Notes: generated from the sequence alone by a model not told the origin. A DNA stretch of 64,000 nucleotides from Pseudomonas fluorescens (GCF_001708445.1 NZ_CP015637.1:6077001-6141000), one strand, 5' to 3'; shown: positions 45,494 to 55,210, numbered from the stretch's first letter. Numbers and translations: made by a program.

Positions 45494-46512
45494 GTGCGAC
45501 CCGCAGCCCCAAGGTTTCCGAGCGTGTGGCGCCAAAGGCAGCCGACCCGCAGCCGAAAAAGAAAAAACACGACGAAGACGACGGCCCGGACTTCAGCACC
45601 CTGTTGCGCGCCTGGATCGAAAGCCATCGCGCCAGCCTGCTGGACAGCCTGCGTCGCCTGGGCAAGCAGCCCATCGGCAGCTTTTTCACCTGTTTGGTGA
45701 TGGCCGTGGCCTTGAGCCTGCCGATGGGCTTGTCGCTGTTGCTCAATAATGTGGAGCGCCTGGGCGGTTCCTGGCAGCGTGCGGCGCAGATTTCGCTGTA
45801 CCTGAACCTGGATGCCAGTGCCAGAGAGGGCGAGGCTCTGCGTGATGACATCAAGAACCTGCCGGGCGTGGCGGATGCCGAGTACATCAGCCGCGATCAG
45901 GCCCTTGAAGAGTTCCAGCAGCAGTCCGGATTAGGTGAGGCGCTCAAAGAGCTGCCGCAGAACCCGCTGCCGGGCGTGGTGCTGGTGACGCCGAATGAAG
46001 TCGACAAGCCTGCCCTTGAAGCGCTGCGACAAAAACTCGCAGAGATGCCCAAGGTGCAACAGGCGCAACTTGATCTAGTCTGGGTAGAGCGCCTGGCCGC
46101 GATTCTCAAGCTGGGCGACCGCTTTGTGTTCGGCCTGACGGTGCTGTTGGTGTCTGCATTACTTTTGGTGATAGGTAATACCATTCGTCTTCATATTGAA
46201 AACCGTCGCACCGAGATAGAAGTGATTAAACTGGTCGGCGGCACGGACAGCTATGTGCGTCGTCCCTTTCTGTACATGGGCGCGCTTTATGGCTTTGGTG
46301 CGGGGATCTTGTCCTGGGGTGTCCTGGCGTTTGGCCTTGACTGGCTGAATGACGCGGTGGTCGGGCTTGCCGGCTTGTACGGCAGTGATTTCGCCCTGGC
46401 GGGCGTGCCGGTTGCCGACGGTCTGTCGCTCTTGCTTGGCGCGGTATTGTTGGGGTATATCGGTGCGTGGATTGCGGTCGCACGGCATTTACGTGAGCTG
46501 GCACCGAAGTAG
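45490..46512 (+). CDS. ftsX: Cell division protein FtsX
   Basis: The 340-residue membrane partner of FtsE has a hydrophilic, Lys-rich N-terminus (about 50 residues), TM1 near FFTCLVMAVALSLPMG, a periplasmic domain of about 130 residues (ISLYLNLDASAREGEALRDD onward) and three C-terminal helices (near VFGLTVLLVSALLLVIGNTI, FLYMGALYGFGAGILSWG and LLLGAVLLGYIGAWIA). The TM1-periplasmic-TM2-4 layout is the FtsX form of FtsX/MacB permeases. The predicted periplasmic domain would bind a hydrolase activator. Confidence 0.96.
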   Translation: MSATRSPKVSERVAPKAADPQPKKKKHDEDDGPDFSTLLRAWIESHRASLLDSLRRLGKQPIGSFFTCLVMAVALSLPMGLSLLLNNVERLGGSWQRAAQISLYLNLDASAREGEALRDDIKNLPGVADAEYISRDQALEEFQQQSGLGEALKELPQNPLPGVVLVTPNEVDKPALEALRQKLAEMPKVQQAQLDLVWVERLAAILKLGDRFVFGLTVLLVSALLLVIGNTIRLHIENRRTEIEVIKLVGGTDSYVRRPFLYMGALYGFGAGILSWGVLAFGLDWLNDAVVGLAGLYGSDFALAGVPVADGLSLLLGAVLLGYIGAWIAVARHLRELAPK

Positions 46513-46565
46513 TTAATGTCAGGGTAATGTGGTTTCGTTTGTATTGGCCGTATCAGTAGTTTAGG

Positions 46566-46593
46566 GAACTTGTCCTACGGTTCCCGGTCAATT
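46566..46593 (+). promoter_or_regulatory. Candidate AlgU (sigma-E type) promoter of rpoH
   Basis: GAACTT (46566-46571), a 16-base spacer and TCAATT at 46588. This matches the AlgU/sigma-E pattern GAACTT-N16/17-TCnnA. An AlgU-dependent promoter upstream of rpoH is known in P. aeruginosa. The transcript would begin near 46600, 40 bases before the rpoH ATG. Confidence 0.65.
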
Positions 46594-46641
46594 TTCGCAG
46601 TGCTGAACTGCACGAGTTATGTGAGTCGGAGGTTTTTTCGT

Positions 46642-47496
46642 ATGACCACTTCTTTGCAACCTGCTTATGCTTTGGTCCCAGGTGCGAACCTGGAGGCTTA
46701 TGTGCACACGGTGAACAGCATTCCATTGCTGACACCGGAGCAGGAGCGTGAACTGGCCGAGAGTCTCTACTATGAGCAGGATTTGGGGGCGGCTCGGCAG
46801 ATGGTGCTCGCCCACCTGCGTTTTGTCGTACATATCGCCCGTAGCTACAGTGGCTACGGCCTGGCCCAGGCTGACCTGATCCAAGAAGGCAACGTCGGCC
46901 TGATGAAGGCTGTAAAGCGCTTCAACCCGGAGATGGGTGTGCGCCTGGTGTCGTTTGCCGTGCACTGGATCAAGGCGGAAATCCACGAATTCATCCTGCG
47001 CAACTGGCGCATCGTGAAAGTCGCGACCACCAAGGCCCAGCGCAAGCTGTTCTTCAACCTGCGCAGCCAGAAGAAACGCCTGGCGTGGCTGAACAACGAG
47101 GAAGTCCACCGCGTGGCCGAAAGCCTTGGCGTGGAGCCCCGTGAAGTACGTGAGATGGAAAGCCGCCTGACCGGCCATGACATGGCCTTCGACCCGGCCG
47201 CCGAAGCGGACGACGACAGCGCCTTCCAATCGCCAGCCAACTACCTGGAAGACCACCGGTACGACCCGGCGCGTCAACTGGAAGACGCTGATTGGAGTGA
47301 CAACTCCAACCACAACCTGCACGAAGCGCTGGAAGTGCTGGACGACCGCAGCCGTGACATCCTCTACCAGCGCTGGCTGGCGGAAGAAAAAGCCACGCTG
47401 CACGACCTGGCGCAGAAGTACAACGTGTCGGCCGAGCGGATTCGTCAGCTTGAGAAAAGCGCGATGAATAAGCTGAAGCTGTCGATCGCGGCTTAA
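46642..47496 (+). CDS. rpoH: RNA polymerase heat-shock sigma factor RpoH (sigma-32)
   Basis: The 284-residue sigma-70 family factor has region 1.2/2.1 ([22 protein letters not shown]), region 2.2-2.3 ([23 protein letters not shown]), region 2.4 ([21 protein letters not shown]) and the RpoH box QRKLFFNLR at about residue 133, which is diagnostic. The C-terminal region 4.2 helix-turn-helix ([22 protein letters not shown]) is intact. It directs heat-shock gene transcription. The start is ATG 46642 after GGAGG (46628-46632). The gene has its own AlgU-type promoter and follows ftsX after 129 bases. Confidence 0.98.
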   Translation: MTTSLQPAYALVPGANLEAYVHTVNSIPLLTPEQERELAESLYYEQDLGAARQMVLAHLRFVVHIARSYSGYGLAQADLIQEGNVGLMKAVKRFNPEMGVRLVSFAVHWIKAEIHEFILRNWRIVKVATTKAQRKLFFNLRSQKKRLAWLNNEEVHRVAESLGVEPREVREMESRLTGHDMAFDPAAEADDDSAFQSPANYLEDHRYDPARQLEDADWSDNSNHNLHEALEVLDDRSRDILYQRWLAEEKATLHDLAQKYNVSAERIRQLEKSAMNKLKLSIAA

Positions 47497-47530
47497 AAAT
47501 GTGGGAGGGGGCTTGCCCCCTCCCACATTT
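47497..47530. repeat. Single type B REP palindrome abutting the rpoH stop
   Basis: AAATGTGGGAGGGGGC (47497-47512), a TT centre and the exact reverse complement (47515-47530) form a perfect 34-base palindrome. It begins at the base after the rpoH stop codon and ends 13 bases from the mtgA stop. A/T-rich flanks on both sides make it a plausible bidirectional terminator. Confidence 0.88.
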
Positions 47531-47543
47531 GTTTTGTGTTGTC

Positions 47544-48266
47544 TCAGTCGGACCAAGGCGCCTTGCGCGAATTGTTCAACTCCACCAGATAACCATCCCC
47601 ACCCAACTGGCTCATCTGCTGGCGAATCCATGCGGCCCGTCGCGCCACATAGGCGGTCGGATGGCTTGCGCTCCACACCCGTGGGTTAGGCAGTACCGCC
47701 GCCAGATAGCTGGCTTGTTGCCGGGACAGCCCCTTGGCACTTACGCCGAAGTGATGCTGCGCCGCCGCTTCCGCGCCAAACACGCCCTCATCCCACTCCA
47801 CGCTGTTGAGGTACACCTCAAGAATCCGCTCCTTGGGCCACAGCACCTCGATCAGCCCGGTAAACCAGGCCTCCAGGCCCTTGCGCAAATAACTGCGGCC
47901 TGCCCACAGGAACAGGTTTTTCGACACCTGCTGGCTCAGCGTACTGGCGCCGCGAATCGAACCGCCGCGCTCGTTGTGCAGGAGCGCCGCCTGGATCGCG
48001 CCGAAATCAAAGCCCCAATGCTGCGGGAAGCGCTGGTCTTCACCGGCCATCACAGCGACCTTGAGGTCATCGGAGATCTGGTCCCAGGGCACCCAGGTGC
48101 GCTGCAGGTCAATGGGTTCGCCGTCGAACCAGGATTCAACCTTGCGTTCCACCATCAACGCCGTGAACGGTGGCGGCACGAAACGGAATAGCAGCACCAG
48201 CAAAACGCTGCCGATGGCAAACCATTTCACGACTTTGAGAAAACGATTGAAGAGGACACGCAGCAT
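47544..48266 (-). CDS. mtgA: Monofunctional peptidoglycan glycosyltransferase MtgA
   Basis: The 240-residue inner-membrane enzyme polymerises lipid II into glycan strands. It has one N-terminal membrane helix (WFAIGSVLLVLLFRFV, residues 15-30) and the GT51 domain: motif 1 EDQRFPQHWGFD (catalytic Glu near residue 96), motif 2 RGASTLSQQVSKNLFLW, motif 3 GLEAWFTGLIEVLWPKERILE, and VYLNSVEWDEGVFGAEAAA. There is no transpeptidase domain. It converges on rpoH across a REP palindrome. Confidence 0.96.
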   Translation of the reverse strand: MLRVLFNRFLKVVKWFAIGSVLLVLLFRFVPPPFTALMVERKVESWFDGEPIDLQRTWVPWDQISDDLKVAVMAGEDQRFPQHWGFDFGAIQAALLHNERGGSIRGASTLSQQVSKNLFLWAGRSYLRKGLEAWFTGLIEVLWPKERILEVYLNSVEWDEGVFGAEAAAQHHFGVSAKGLSRQQASYLAAVLPNPRVWSASHPTAYVARRAAWIRQQMSQLGGDGYLVELNNSRKAPWSD

Positions 48267-48340
48267 AGAGATGGCTTGGCCGAACCCGTTGAGCGGGCCA
48301 TTATACAGACCCTGCCCAATGAGTCTGACTGGAGTTCCTC

Positions 48341-48718
48341 ATGCTGCGTGGCTTTCTGATGTTGGCTGCCTTTTTCGGCTTCACCGGCGTCGCCCTCGGT
48401 GCATTCGCCGCCCATGGCCTGAAAAACCGCCTGAGCGCCGAGTACCTGGCAATCTTCCACACAGGCGTCACCTACCAGTTGGTGCACGCCCTGGCGCTGT
48501 TCGGCGTCGCGCTGCTGGCCGCGCATATGCCTGGCCGGCTGGTCAACTGGGCGGGTCTCTCGTTTACCGTCGGTATTCTGCTGTTCTCCGGCAGCCTGTA
48601 TGTGCTGACCCTGACTGGCATCAGCAAGCTGGGCATCATCACGCCATTTGGCGGGCTCGCGTTCCTGCTGGGCTGGTTCTTCCTCGGCCTGGCGGCATGG
48701 CGCCTGCAGGCTGATTAA
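48341..48718 (+). CDS. DUF423 (YgdD-type) inner-membrane protein
   Basis: The 125-residue protein has four hydrophobic helices and the DUF423 signature GVALGAFAAHGLKNRLSAEYLAIFHTGVTYQLVHALAL in its N-terminal half, with GSLYVLTLTGI and ITPFGGLAFLLGWFFL later. The function is unknown across the family. The start is ATG 48341 after GGAGTTCCTC. It lies upstream of thiS and is probably transcribed separately, since thiS has its own promoter-like sequence. Confidence 0.9.
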   Translation: MLRGFLMLAAFFGFTGVALGAFAAHGLKNRLSAEYLAIFHTGVTYQLVHALALFGVALLAAHMPGRLVNWAGLSFTVGILLFSGSLYVLTLTGISKLGIITPFGGLAFLLGWFFLGLAAWRLQAD

Positions 48719-48739
48719 AGCTTTCGCTGACCGGAGGAC

Positions 48740-48769
48740 TTGGGCCAGCAACCTCAATCGGGCTAGAAT
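48740..48769 (+). promoter_or_regulatory. Candidate promoter of thiS-thiG-trmB
   Basis: TTGGGC (48740-48745), an 18-base spacer and TAGAAT (48764-48769). The leader to the thiS ATG would be only about 25 bases, too short for a TPP riboswitch. Confidence 0.4.
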
Positions 48770-48801
48770 GCTGGCCCCTAAAAACGATGGCGGCCCGTGG
48801 C

Positions 48802-49002
48802 ATGCGCATTCAGTTGAACGGCGAATCTTTTGAACTGCCCGACGGTGAATCCGTTGCGGCCCTGCTGACCCGCCTGGACCTGACCGGGCGTCGCGTCGCA
48901 GTGGAGCTCAACCAGGATATCGTCCCGCGTAGCCAGCACGCCGAGACCGCGCTCACCGAAGGTGACCAGGTCGAAGTGGTGCACGCCATCGGCGGCGGCT
49001 AG
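48802..49002 (+). CDS. thiS: Thiamine biosynthesis sulphur carrier ThiS
   Basis: The 66-residue ubiquitin-like protein starts [15 protein letters not shown] and ends IGGG, with the C-terminal Gly-Gly that is adenylated and converted to a thiocarboxylate to carry sulphur for the thiazole of thiamine. The start is ATG 48802; five upstream codons are open but are not part of the fold. It is followed after 65 bases by thiG, its partner enzyme. Confidence 0.95.
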   Translation: MRIQLNGESFELPDGESVAALLTRLDLTGRRVAVELNQDIVPRSQHAETALTEGDQVEVVHAIGGG

Positions 49003-49067
49003 TCGTCCGGCGTCCAGGCGCGCCACCCCGGATTCTGCAGAACCTCACCCCATTTCGAGGATTTCCC

Positions 49068-49862
49068 ATGAGCATCGTTCGTAGCGACAAGCCCTTCGTC
49101 CTGGCCGGCCGCACCTACCAGTCCCGTCTGCTGGTCGGCACCGGCAAGTACCGCGACATGGAAGAAACCCGCCTGGCCATCGAAGCCTCGGGCGCCGAGA
49201 TCGTGACCGTGGCCGTGCGACGCACCAACATCGGCCAGAACCCGGGCGAACCGAACCTGCTGGATATCCTGCCGCCAGACCGCTACACCATCCTGCCGAA
49301 TACCGCCGGTTGCTACGACGCCATCGAAGCCGTGCGCACCTGCCGCCTGGCTCGTGAGCTGCTCGACGGCCACAACCTGGTGAAGCTGGAAGTACTTGCC
49401 GACCAGAAAACCCTGTTTCCCAACGTGATCGAAACCCTCAAGGCCGCCGAAACCCTGGTCAAGGAAGGTTTCGACGTGATGGTCTACACCAGCGACGACC
49501 CGATCATCGCCCGCCAACTGGCCGAAATCGGCTGCATCGCCGTGATGCCACTGGCTGGCCTGATAGGCACGGGCCTGGGGATCTGCAACCCGTATAACCT
49601 GCAGATCATCCTCGAAGAAGCCAAGATTCCGGTGCTGGTGGACGCGGGTGTAGGCACTGCCTCCGACGCCACCATCGCCATGGAACTGGGCTGCGAAGCG
49701 GTGCTGATGAACTCTGCCATCGCCAATGCCCAGCAACCGATCATGATGGCAGAAGCCATGAAACACGCGATCGTCGCGGGCCGCCTGGCCTACCTTGCCG
49801 GGCGCATGCCGAAAAAACTCTACGCCAGCGCCTCCTCGCCGCTGGATGGTCTGATCAAGTAA
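49068..49862 (+). CDS. thiG: Thiazole synthase ThiG
   Basis: The 264-residue TIM-barrel enzyme makes thiazole phosphate from deoxyxylulose 5-phosphate, dehydroglycine and ThiS thiocarboxylate. The motifs are [29 protein letters not shown], the catalytic lysine in [17 protein letters not shown] (near 107) and [21 protein letters not shown]. The start is ATG 49068, after GAGGATTTCCC. trmB follows after nine bases, so the two are probably cotranscribed. Confidence 0.97.
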   Translation: MSIVRSDKPFVLAGRTYQSRLLVGTGKYRDMEETRLAIEASGAEIVTVAVRRTNIGQNPGEPNLLDILPPDRYTILPNTAGCYDAIEAVRTCRLARELLDGHNLVKLEVLADQKTLFPNVIETLKAAETLVKEGFDVMVYTSDDPIIARQLAEIGCIAVMPLAGLIGTGLGICNPYNLQIILEEAKIPVLVDAGVGTASDATIAMELGCEAVLMNSAIANAQQPIMMAEAMKHAIVAGRLAYLAGRMPKKLYASASSPLDGLIK

Positions 49863-49871
49863 GAGCCATTG

Positions 49872-50597
49872 ATGACTGAATCAAACGAAACGCCGAACAC
49901 CGTGGACGCAGGCGACGAGTCCAAGCACCGCCGTATCAAGAGTTTTGTGATGCGCGCCGGTCGCATGACCGAAGGCCAGCAAAAGGGGCTGGAACAGGGC
50001 ACGCCGCTGTTCGTCCTGCCCCTGGCCGACGCGCCGGTGGATTACGACCAGGTGTTCGGTCGCTCGGCCCCACGTTCCCTGGAAATCGGTTTCGGCATGG
50101 GCCACTCCCTGTTGGAAATGGCCGCGGCCTCGCCCGAACAGGATTTCATTGGTGTGGAAGTGCACCGGCCCGGTGTCGGCGCGCTGCTCAACGGCGTGCT
50201 CACCCAGGGCCTGACCAACCTGCGGGTGTATGACTGCGACGCGATCGAGGTGCTCAACCGCTGCATCGCCGACAACAGCCTTGACCGCCTGATGCTGTTT
50301 TTCCCTGATCCGTGGCACAAAAGCCGTCACCACAAGCGCCGTATCGTCCAGGCCTCCTTCGCCGAGTTGGTGCGTAGCAAGTTGAAAGTCGGCGGCATCC
50401 TGCACATGGCCACCGACTGGGAACCCTACGCGGAATACATGCTGGAAGTGATGAACGTCGCCCCCGGCTACCGCAACCTGGCCGAAGACGGCAAATGCGT
50501 ACCGCGCCCGGCCGAACGCCCGATCACCAAGTTCGAACGCCGCGGCGAGCGGCTGGGGCATGGGGTTTGGGATTTGAAGTTCGAGAAAGTGGACTGA
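49872..50597 (+). CDS. trmB: tRNA (guanine-46-N7)-methyltransferase
   Basis: The 241-residue SAM-dependent enzyme makes m7G46 in tRNA. The N-terminal tail is followed by [18 protein letters not shown] (residues 19-36). The SAM motif is [15 protein letters not shown] and the family signature is [19 protein letters not shown] (near 140), with [13 protein letters not shown] at the C-terminus. The start is ATG 49872, preferred over an overlapping TTG. It is the last gene after thiSG; a REPIN follows. Confidence 0.96.
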   Translation: MTESNETPNTVDAGDESKHRRIKSFVMRAGRMTEGQQKGLEQGTPLFVLPLADAPVDYDQVFGRSAPRSLEIGFGMGHSLLEMAAASPEQDFIGVEVHRPGVGALLNGVLTQGLTNLRVYDCDAIEVLNRCIADNSLDRLMLFFPDPWHKSRHHKRRIVQASFAELVRSKLKVGGILHMATDWEPYAEYMLEVMNVAPGYRNLAEDGKCVPRPAERPITKFERRGERLGHGVWDLKFEKVD

Positions 50598-50623
50598 TCA
50601 GCCGGTCACTTGGAATGCGGTCA

Positions 50624-50718
50624 AAATGTGGGAGGGGGCTTGCCCCCGATAGCGGTGGGTCAGTCATAGAGTGGTTGACTGATATTCTGCTATCGGGGGC
50701 AAGCCCCCTCCCACATTT
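50624..50718. repeat. REPIN, type B
   Basis: AAATGTGGGAGGGGGCTTGC and its inverted partner bound 95 bases, with inner arms CCCCCGATAGC and GCTATCGGGGG. It lies between the convergent genes trmB and the DUF3392 gene. Confidence 0.92.
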
Positions 50719-50739
50719 GTATCTGTGTTGGGTATGGAA

Positions 50740-51063
50740 TCAGCGGCGATCAGCGACGACGCCAATCAACACCAGCACCACCACCAGCACCGGCGCCAGG
50801 CTGTAGTTATTGAACTGGCTCAACCCTCGCACAATCCACGGCGTGGCGTAGATCAGCGCCGCGCCGCTGCCGATCATGCACAGCAGGGCCATCAACGGTA
50901 CGCGCAACGCGCCGGCGATGCTGCCCAGGCGGGCTTCAACCCAGCCCTTGATGTCCGCGCCGAACAGCACCAACAGGCAGCCGACGAGGGCCAGGGATAT
51001 TTCCGACAGGTTGCTGCGGCTCCAGCGGGATACGGTGGCGAGCAGGTCGAGTACCAAATCCAT
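50740..51063 (-). CDS. DUF3392 inner-membrane protein
   Basis: The 107-residue protein has three hydrophobic helices (LALVGCLLVLFGADI, LMALLCMIGSGAALIYAT, LAPVLVVVLVLIGVVA). The first is preceded by SRWSRSNLSEIS. It matches the DUF3392 family of small membrane proteins of unknown function. It lies 19 bases downstream of hemW on the same strand and may be the last gene of the metX-metW-DUF4426-rdgB-hemW run. Confidence 0.85.
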   Translation of the reverse strand: MDLVLDLLATVSRWSRSNLSEISLALVGCLLVLFGADIKGWVEARLGSIAGALRVPLMALLCMIGSGAALIYATPWIVRGLSQFNNYSLAPVLVVVLVLIGVVADRR

Positions 51064-51082
51064 TCGATTTCCTTAAGAGCGA

Positions 51083-52285
51083 TCAGCTCAAAAACTTCTG
51101 CAACAGGTCATTGAGAAAGAGTTGCCCGCGGTCGGTGGCCACCAGGCGTGACGGTTCGACCTGCATTAAGCCACTTTGTTCTGCCTCGCGCCGGGCCTCA
51201 TCGAGGCTGGCCAGGTCGAGGCCGGTGCGCTCGGCATAGAGCTTGGCCTCGACGCCTTCGGTGAGGCGCAGGGCGTTCATCAGGAACTCGAACGGCAATT
51301 CTTCGTTGGTCAGTTCCTTCGCGCCAGCCTGAAAGCTTTTGGCCGGGTTGAGGTAGTCCTTCGGCGCGCGGGTCTTCCAGGTACGCACGATGCGTCCATT
51401 CGGGTGGCTGAGCTTGCCGTGGGCGCCGGCACCGATGCCGATAAAGTCACCAAAGCTCCAGTAGTTGAGGTTATGTCGCGCCGCACGCCCCGGTTGCGCA
51501 TAGGCTGAGACTTCATATTGCGCGTAACCGTGTTCGGCCAGCAGCGCCTGGCCGGCTTCCTGGATATCCCACAAGGTATCGTCTTCCGGTAGCGTCGGCG
51601 GCTGGTTCCAGAAGACGGTGTTGGGCTCCAGGGTCAGCTGGTACCACGACAAATGGGTCGGCTTGAGCGCGATGGCCTGGCGCAGGTCGCCCAAGGCGTC
51701 ATCCAGGGACTGATCGGGCAAACCGTGCATCAGGTCCAGGTTGAAGTTGTCGAACCCGGCCTGGCGCGCCATGCCGGCGGCGCGCATGGCTTCATCGCCG
51801 TTGTGGATGCGGCCCAGGGCTGCGAGTTTTTCCTGCTGGAAGCTCTGGATGCCGATGGACAGGCGATTGATCCCCAGCTTGCGGTAAGCCACGAACTTCT
51901 CTTGCTCGAACGTTCCGGGGTTGGCTTCCAGGGTGATCTCGATGTCGTCGGCAAACGGGATGCGTGCTTCAACCCCCTTGAGCAGGCGACCCAGCGCGGC
52001 GGCGCTGAACAGGCTCGGGGTGCCACCGCCGAAGAAGATCGAACTCAGTTCACGGCCGTACACCGCGTGCAGGTCCTGATCGAGGTCGGCCAGCAGCGCG
52101 TCGACGTACTCTTCTTCCGGCAACACGGGGCTGGCGGTGTGGGAGTTGAAGTCGCAATAAGGGCATTTGCGCACGCACCACGGGATGTGGATATACAGCG
52201 CCAGGGGCGGCAGCACCGGCAACGCCGCCCTTGGTGTTTGCGCGCCGCCGTGGATCAGCGGCTGCGCGGAGGTGTTCTGGGTCAT
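51083..52285 (-). CDS. hemW: Radical SAM haem chaperone HemW
   Basis: The 400-residue protein resembles coproporphyrinogen dehydrogenase. It has the radical SAM cluster motif [19 protein letters not shown] (CxxxCxxC near residue 40), [27 protein letters not shown] and the [21 protein letters not shown] block of HemW. HemW binds haem and is thought to deliver it to respiratory enzymes; it is not the oxygen-independent HemN. The start is ATG 52285 ([10 protein letters not shown]), which overlaps the rdgB stop by four bases, so the two are coupled. A 62-codon upstream extension lies inside rdgB and is rejected. Confidence 0.95.
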   Translation of the reverse strand: MTQNTSAQPLIHGGAQTPRAALPVLPPLALYIHIPWCVRKCPYCDFNSHTASPVLPEEEYVDALLADLDQDLHAVYGRELSSIFFGGGTPSLFSAAALGRLLKGVEARIPFADDIEITLEANPGTFEQEKFVAYRKLGINRLSIGIQSFQQEKLAALGRIHNGDEAMRAAGMARQAGFDNFNLDLMHGLPDQSLDDALGDLRQAIALKPTHLSWYQLTLEPNTVFWNQPPTLPEDDTLWDIQEAGQALLAEHGYAQYEVSAYAQPGRAARHNLNYWSFGDFIGIGAGAHGKLSHPNGRIVRTWKTRAPKDYLNPAKSFQAGAKELTNEELPFEFLMNALRLTEGVEAKLYAERTGLDLASLDEARREAEQSGLMQVEPSRLVATDRGQLFLNDLLQKFLS

Positions 52286-52875
52286 TTCAAGCCCAGGCGC
52301 TGGCGCAGCAAAGCCATGGCGCGGGCGCGGTGGCTGATCTGGTTTTTGTCGGCCGGGCTCAGTTCGGCGCTGGAGACATTGCGCTCCGGCACCCAGAACA
52401 GCGGGTCGTAACCAAACCCATGCTCGCCGCTGGCCGCATGCAGGATGCGCCCGTGCCACAGGCCTTCGCAAAGGATCGGCAGCGGGTCGTCGGCATGTCG
52501 CACCAGAGCCAGCACGCAGACGAACTGCGCACCGCGCTCGGCGTCCGGTACTTCCTTGAGGGCGTCCAGCAGCTTGGCGTTGTTGGCCGCGTCACCCTTG
52601 CCGTCGGCATAGCGCGCGGAATAGATACCCGGAGCGCCGCCGAGGAAGTCCACCGCCAGGCCCGAATCATCGGCCAACGCCGGCAGGCCCGAGATGCGTG
52701 CAGCATTGCGCGCCTTGAGGATGGCGTTCTCGACGAACGACAGGCCAGTTTCTTCCGGTTCCACCTGGCTGAACTCACCGATCGAGCGCAGTTGCACGGA
52801 TTCGCCGAGCATGGCCTGGAGTTCTTTGAGTTTGCCGGCGTTATGGCTGGCCAGCACGAGTTGAGTCAGGTTCAT
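52282..52875 (-). CDS. rdgB: dITP/XTP pyrophosphatase RdgB
   Basis: The 197-residue HAM1-family enzyme removes dITP, ITP and XTP from the nucleotide pool. It has [18 protein letters not shown] (residues 6-23), [43 protein letters not shown] and [12 protein letters not shown], all in order. It is coupled to hemW (four-base overlap), and its ATG overlaps the stop of the DUF4426 gene by one base. Confidence 0.97.
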   Translation of the reverse strand: MNLTQLVLASHNAGKLKELQAMLGESVQLRSIGEFSQVEPEETGLSFVENAILKARNAARISGLPALADDSGLAVDFLGGAPGIYSARYADGKGDAANNAKLLDALKEVPDAERGAQFVCVLALVRHADDPLPILCEGLWHGRILHAASGEHGFGYDPLFWVPERNVSSAELSPADKNQISHRARAMALLRQRLGLK

Positions 52876-53309
52876 CAGTCCGCCGGAAACAGTTCCTGGT
52901 TGAATTGGAAACCATGGGCCTTGCCGCCGGTTTCAACATTGATGGTGAAAACCCGCATTTCTTGTTGCGGCACGTTGTAGGGCGCGAGGTAATAGATCGC
53001 ACCTTTCTCGGTAATCTGCTTGAACGTCAGGATTTCGCTCCTGCCGCTCAGGTCTTTGACCGTGCCGGTGACTTGCGCGGCCACGGGCGTCACGCCCTTG
53101 ATCACGGTCACGTTGATCAGCCCCTTGTTTTTGCTGCGTACCACGCCAACCGCCTGGGCCGTGTCGGGCTGCAGGAAGCTGGAGGTGAAGGTGTTGTAGT
53201 GTACGGTGATATCGCCAAATTCTTTCTGGCGTTTACTGTCGATAGGGTCGGCGGCCATGGCGCTGACGCCCAGGCACGCGGTGAGTAGAAAAACAGCCAG
53301 GCGACTCAT
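52875..53309 (-). CDS. DUF4426 exported protein
   Basis: The 144-residue protein has a signal peptide (residues 1-19, [12 protein letters not shown]) and a beta-rich domain with [20 protein letters not shown] and an [19 protein letters not shown] end, matching DUF4426. The function is unknown. It sits between metW and rdgB in Pseudomonas genomes generally, which suggests cotranscription more than a common pathway. Confidence 0.87.
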   Translation of the reverse strand: MSRLAVFLLTACLGVSAMAADPIDSKRQKEFGDITVHYNTFTSSFLQPDTAQAVGVVRSKNKGLINVTVIKGVTPVAAQVTGTVKDLSGRSEILTFKQITEKGAIYYLAPYNVPQQEMRVFTINVETGGKAHGFQFNQELFPAD

Positions 53310-53330
53310 GATCGTCCTCCTTAAAAATAG

Positions 53331-53951
53331 TTAGACGGCAATCTTATGGTCCGTCAGACCAGGACTGCTGACCCGGTAAATCCCAATCTCACCCAACAAA
53401 TTAGGCCATAGCTTACTCGCCCAGCCGTGGCGATGCTGTTGATCGACGGCAAGGCGGTTGATCACCTTGGCTTTGCGTTCGCCGCACAGCGCTTCGAAGT
53501 CTTCGAACGTGCAGAAGTGGATGTTCGGCGTGTTGTACCAAGTGTAAGGCAGGAAATCCGATACCGGCATGCGGCCCTTGGTGGCCAGGTACCAGCGGCA
53601 GCGCCAGTGCCCGAAGTTGGGGAAGGTGATGATGCACTGGCGGCCGACGCGTAGCATCTCGTCGAGGATGCGGTCCGGGTAATGCACCGCTTGCAGGGCC
53701 TGTGTCATCACGACGACGTCGAAGCTGTTGCTGGCAAAGTTGCCCAGGCCCTTGTCCAGGTCCTGCTCGATCACGTTGATGCCCTTGGCCACGCACTGGG
53801 CGATGTTGTCCGGGTCGTTTTCCAGGCCGTAGCCGGTGACCTGCTTGTTGTCGCGCAGCCAGCTCAGCAGTTCGCCATCGCCGCAGCCAAGGTCGAGCAC
53901 ACGGCTGCCGGCGGGTATCCAGTCTTGGATGATTTCCAGGTCGGCTCTCAT
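53331..53951 (-). CDS. metW: Methionine biosynthesis protein MetW
   Basis: The 206-residue class I methyltransferase-like protein has GSRVLDLGCGDGELLSWLRD (SAM motif near residue 15), FDVVVMTQALQAVHYPDRILDEMLRVG, and FPNFGHWRCRWYLATKGRMP, the MetW signature. MetW works with MetX in the acylation of homoserine in pseudomonads; its exact reaction is unknown. It starts seven bases after metX, so the two are translated together. Confidence 0.95.
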   Translation of the reverse strand: MRADLEIIQDWIPAGSRVLDLGCGDGELLSWLRDNKQVTGYGLENDPDNIAQCVAKGINVIEQDLDKGLGNFASNSFDVVVMTQALQAVHYPDRILDEMLRVGRQCIITFPNFGHWRCRWYLATKGRMPVSDFLPYTWYNTPNIHFCTFEDFEALCGERKAKVINRLAVDQQHRHGWASKLWPNLLGEIGIYRVSSPGLTDHKIAV

Positions 53952-53958
53952 GGCGTTC

Positions 53959-55098
53959 TCACAGAGTAATGCGGTTCATGTAGTTCCTGAACGCCTGCAG
54001 ATAACGAGGGATCGGGATCAGGAAGGCGTCGTGGCCTTGCGGAGCATCGATTTCCAGGTAGCAGACGTCTTTCTTCGCTGCCATCAAGGCATCCACCAGT
54101 TCCCGCGAGCGGGCAGGCGAGAAGCGCCAGTCGGTGGTGAACGACATCACGCAGAATTTGGCCTTGGCACCTTCGAAGGTTTTCGCCAGGTCATCGTTGA
54201 AGTTCGCCGCCGGGTCGAAATAGTCCAGGGCCTTGGTCATCAGCAGGTAGGTGTTGGCATCGAAACGCCCGGAGAACTCCTCGCCCTGATAACGCAGGTA
54301 GCTCTCCACCTGGAATTCGACGCTGTGGAAGTCGTAGTTGAGCTTCTCGCTCTTGAGGCCACGGCCGAATTTTTCGCCCATGGAATCATCGGACAGATAA
54401 GTGATATGCCCGACCATCCGCGCCAGCATCAGCCCACGCTTGGGGATCACGCCCGCTTCCTGGAACGAACCGCCGTGAAAATCGGGGTCGGTCAGGATCG
54501 CCTGGCGGGCCACTTCGTTGAAGGCGATGTTCTGCGCCGACAACTTGGGCGCCGAGGCGATCGCCAGGCAATGGCGCACGCGATCCGGGTAGGTGATGGT
54601 CCATTGCAGCGCCTGCATGCCGCCCAGGCTGCCGCCGATCACGGCGGCCCATTGCTGGATGCCCAGCAGGTCGGCCAGGCGGGCCTGGCTGTGGACCCAG
54701 TCTTCCACGGTCAGCACCGGGAAGTCCGCGCCGAACGGCTTGCCGGTTTCCGGGTTGAGGCTGCTGGGGCCGGTGGAGCCGTTGCAGCCGCCGAGGTTAT
54801 TCAGGCTGACCACGAAGAACTTGTTGGTATCGATGGGCTTGCCGGGGCCGATGCAGCTGTCCCACCAGCCCGGCTTGCGCTCGTCGGCACTGTGGAAACC
54901 GGCGGCGTGATGATGGCCGGACAAGGCGTGACAAATCAGCACGGCGTTGCTCGCCGTGGCGTTCAGTTGGCCGTAGGTTTCATAGATCAGGTCATAGGCA
55001 GGCAGCGAACGGCCGCAGGCCAGGGCCAGCGGTTCGCTGAAGTGCGCCACTTGGGGCACGACCAGTCCAACAGAATCGGGGGGGAAGGCAGTTGGCAT
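53959..55098 (-). CDS. metX: Homoserine O-acyltransferase MetX
   Basis: The 379-residue alpha/beta hydrolase acyltransferase acylates homoserine, the first committed step of methionine synthesis. It has [17 protein letters not shown], the nucleophile elbow [16 protein letters not shown] (Ser near residue 145), and the C-terminal catalytic Asp and His ([19 protein letters not shown]). In Pseudomonas, MetX homologues with MetW are succinyltransferases (MetXS); the sequence alone cannot settle acetyl versus succinyl. The start is ATG 55098. No SAM riboswitch is visible in the 125 bases upstream. Confidence 0.95.
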   Translation of the reverse strand: MPTAFPPDSVGLVVPQVAHFSEPLALACGRSLPAYDLIYETYGQLNATASNAVLICHALSGHHHAAGFHSADERKPGWWDSCIGPGKPIDTNKFFVVSLNNLGGCNGSTGPSSLNPETGKPFGADFPVLTVEDWVHSQARLADLLGIQQWAAVIGGSLGGMQALQWTITYPDRVRHCLAIASAPKLSAQNIAFNEVARQAILTDPDFHGGSFQEAGVIPKRGLMLARMVGHITYLSDDSMGEKFGRGLKSEKLNYDFHSVEFQVESYLRYQGEEFSGRFDANTYLLMTKALDYFDPAANFNDDLAKTFEGAKAKFCVMSFTTDWRFSPARSRELVDALMAAKKDVCYLEIDAPQGHDAFLIPIPRYLQAFRNYMNRITL

Positions 55099-55179
55099 CG
55101 ACCCTGCTCTCGTTTAAATGAGGCGTAAGTCTAAAGACCGCTGCACCCAGCGGCAAGCAAAGGCCGGAGGGGAGTGGGA

Positions 55180-55210
55180 GATCGTTCTCGCGCAGGGCGT
55201 GAGAACGATC
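55180..55210. repeat. Hairpin between yggT and metX
   Basis: GATCGTTCTCGCG (55180-55192) pairs with CGTGAGAACGATC (55198-55210), a 13-bp stem with one G-U pair and a five-base loop. No T-run follows on the minus strand. It lies 14 bases past the yggT stop and may end or protect that transcript. Confidence 0.55.

Noticed and set aside
48719..48801. A TPP riboswitch in front of thiS
   Set aside because: The leader from the promoter-like sequence is about 25 bases and has no THI-box consensus.
52286..52471. A 62-codon N-terminal extension of HemW
   Set aside because: It lies inside rdgB in another frame; the ATG at 52285 with four-base overlap is a standard coupled start.
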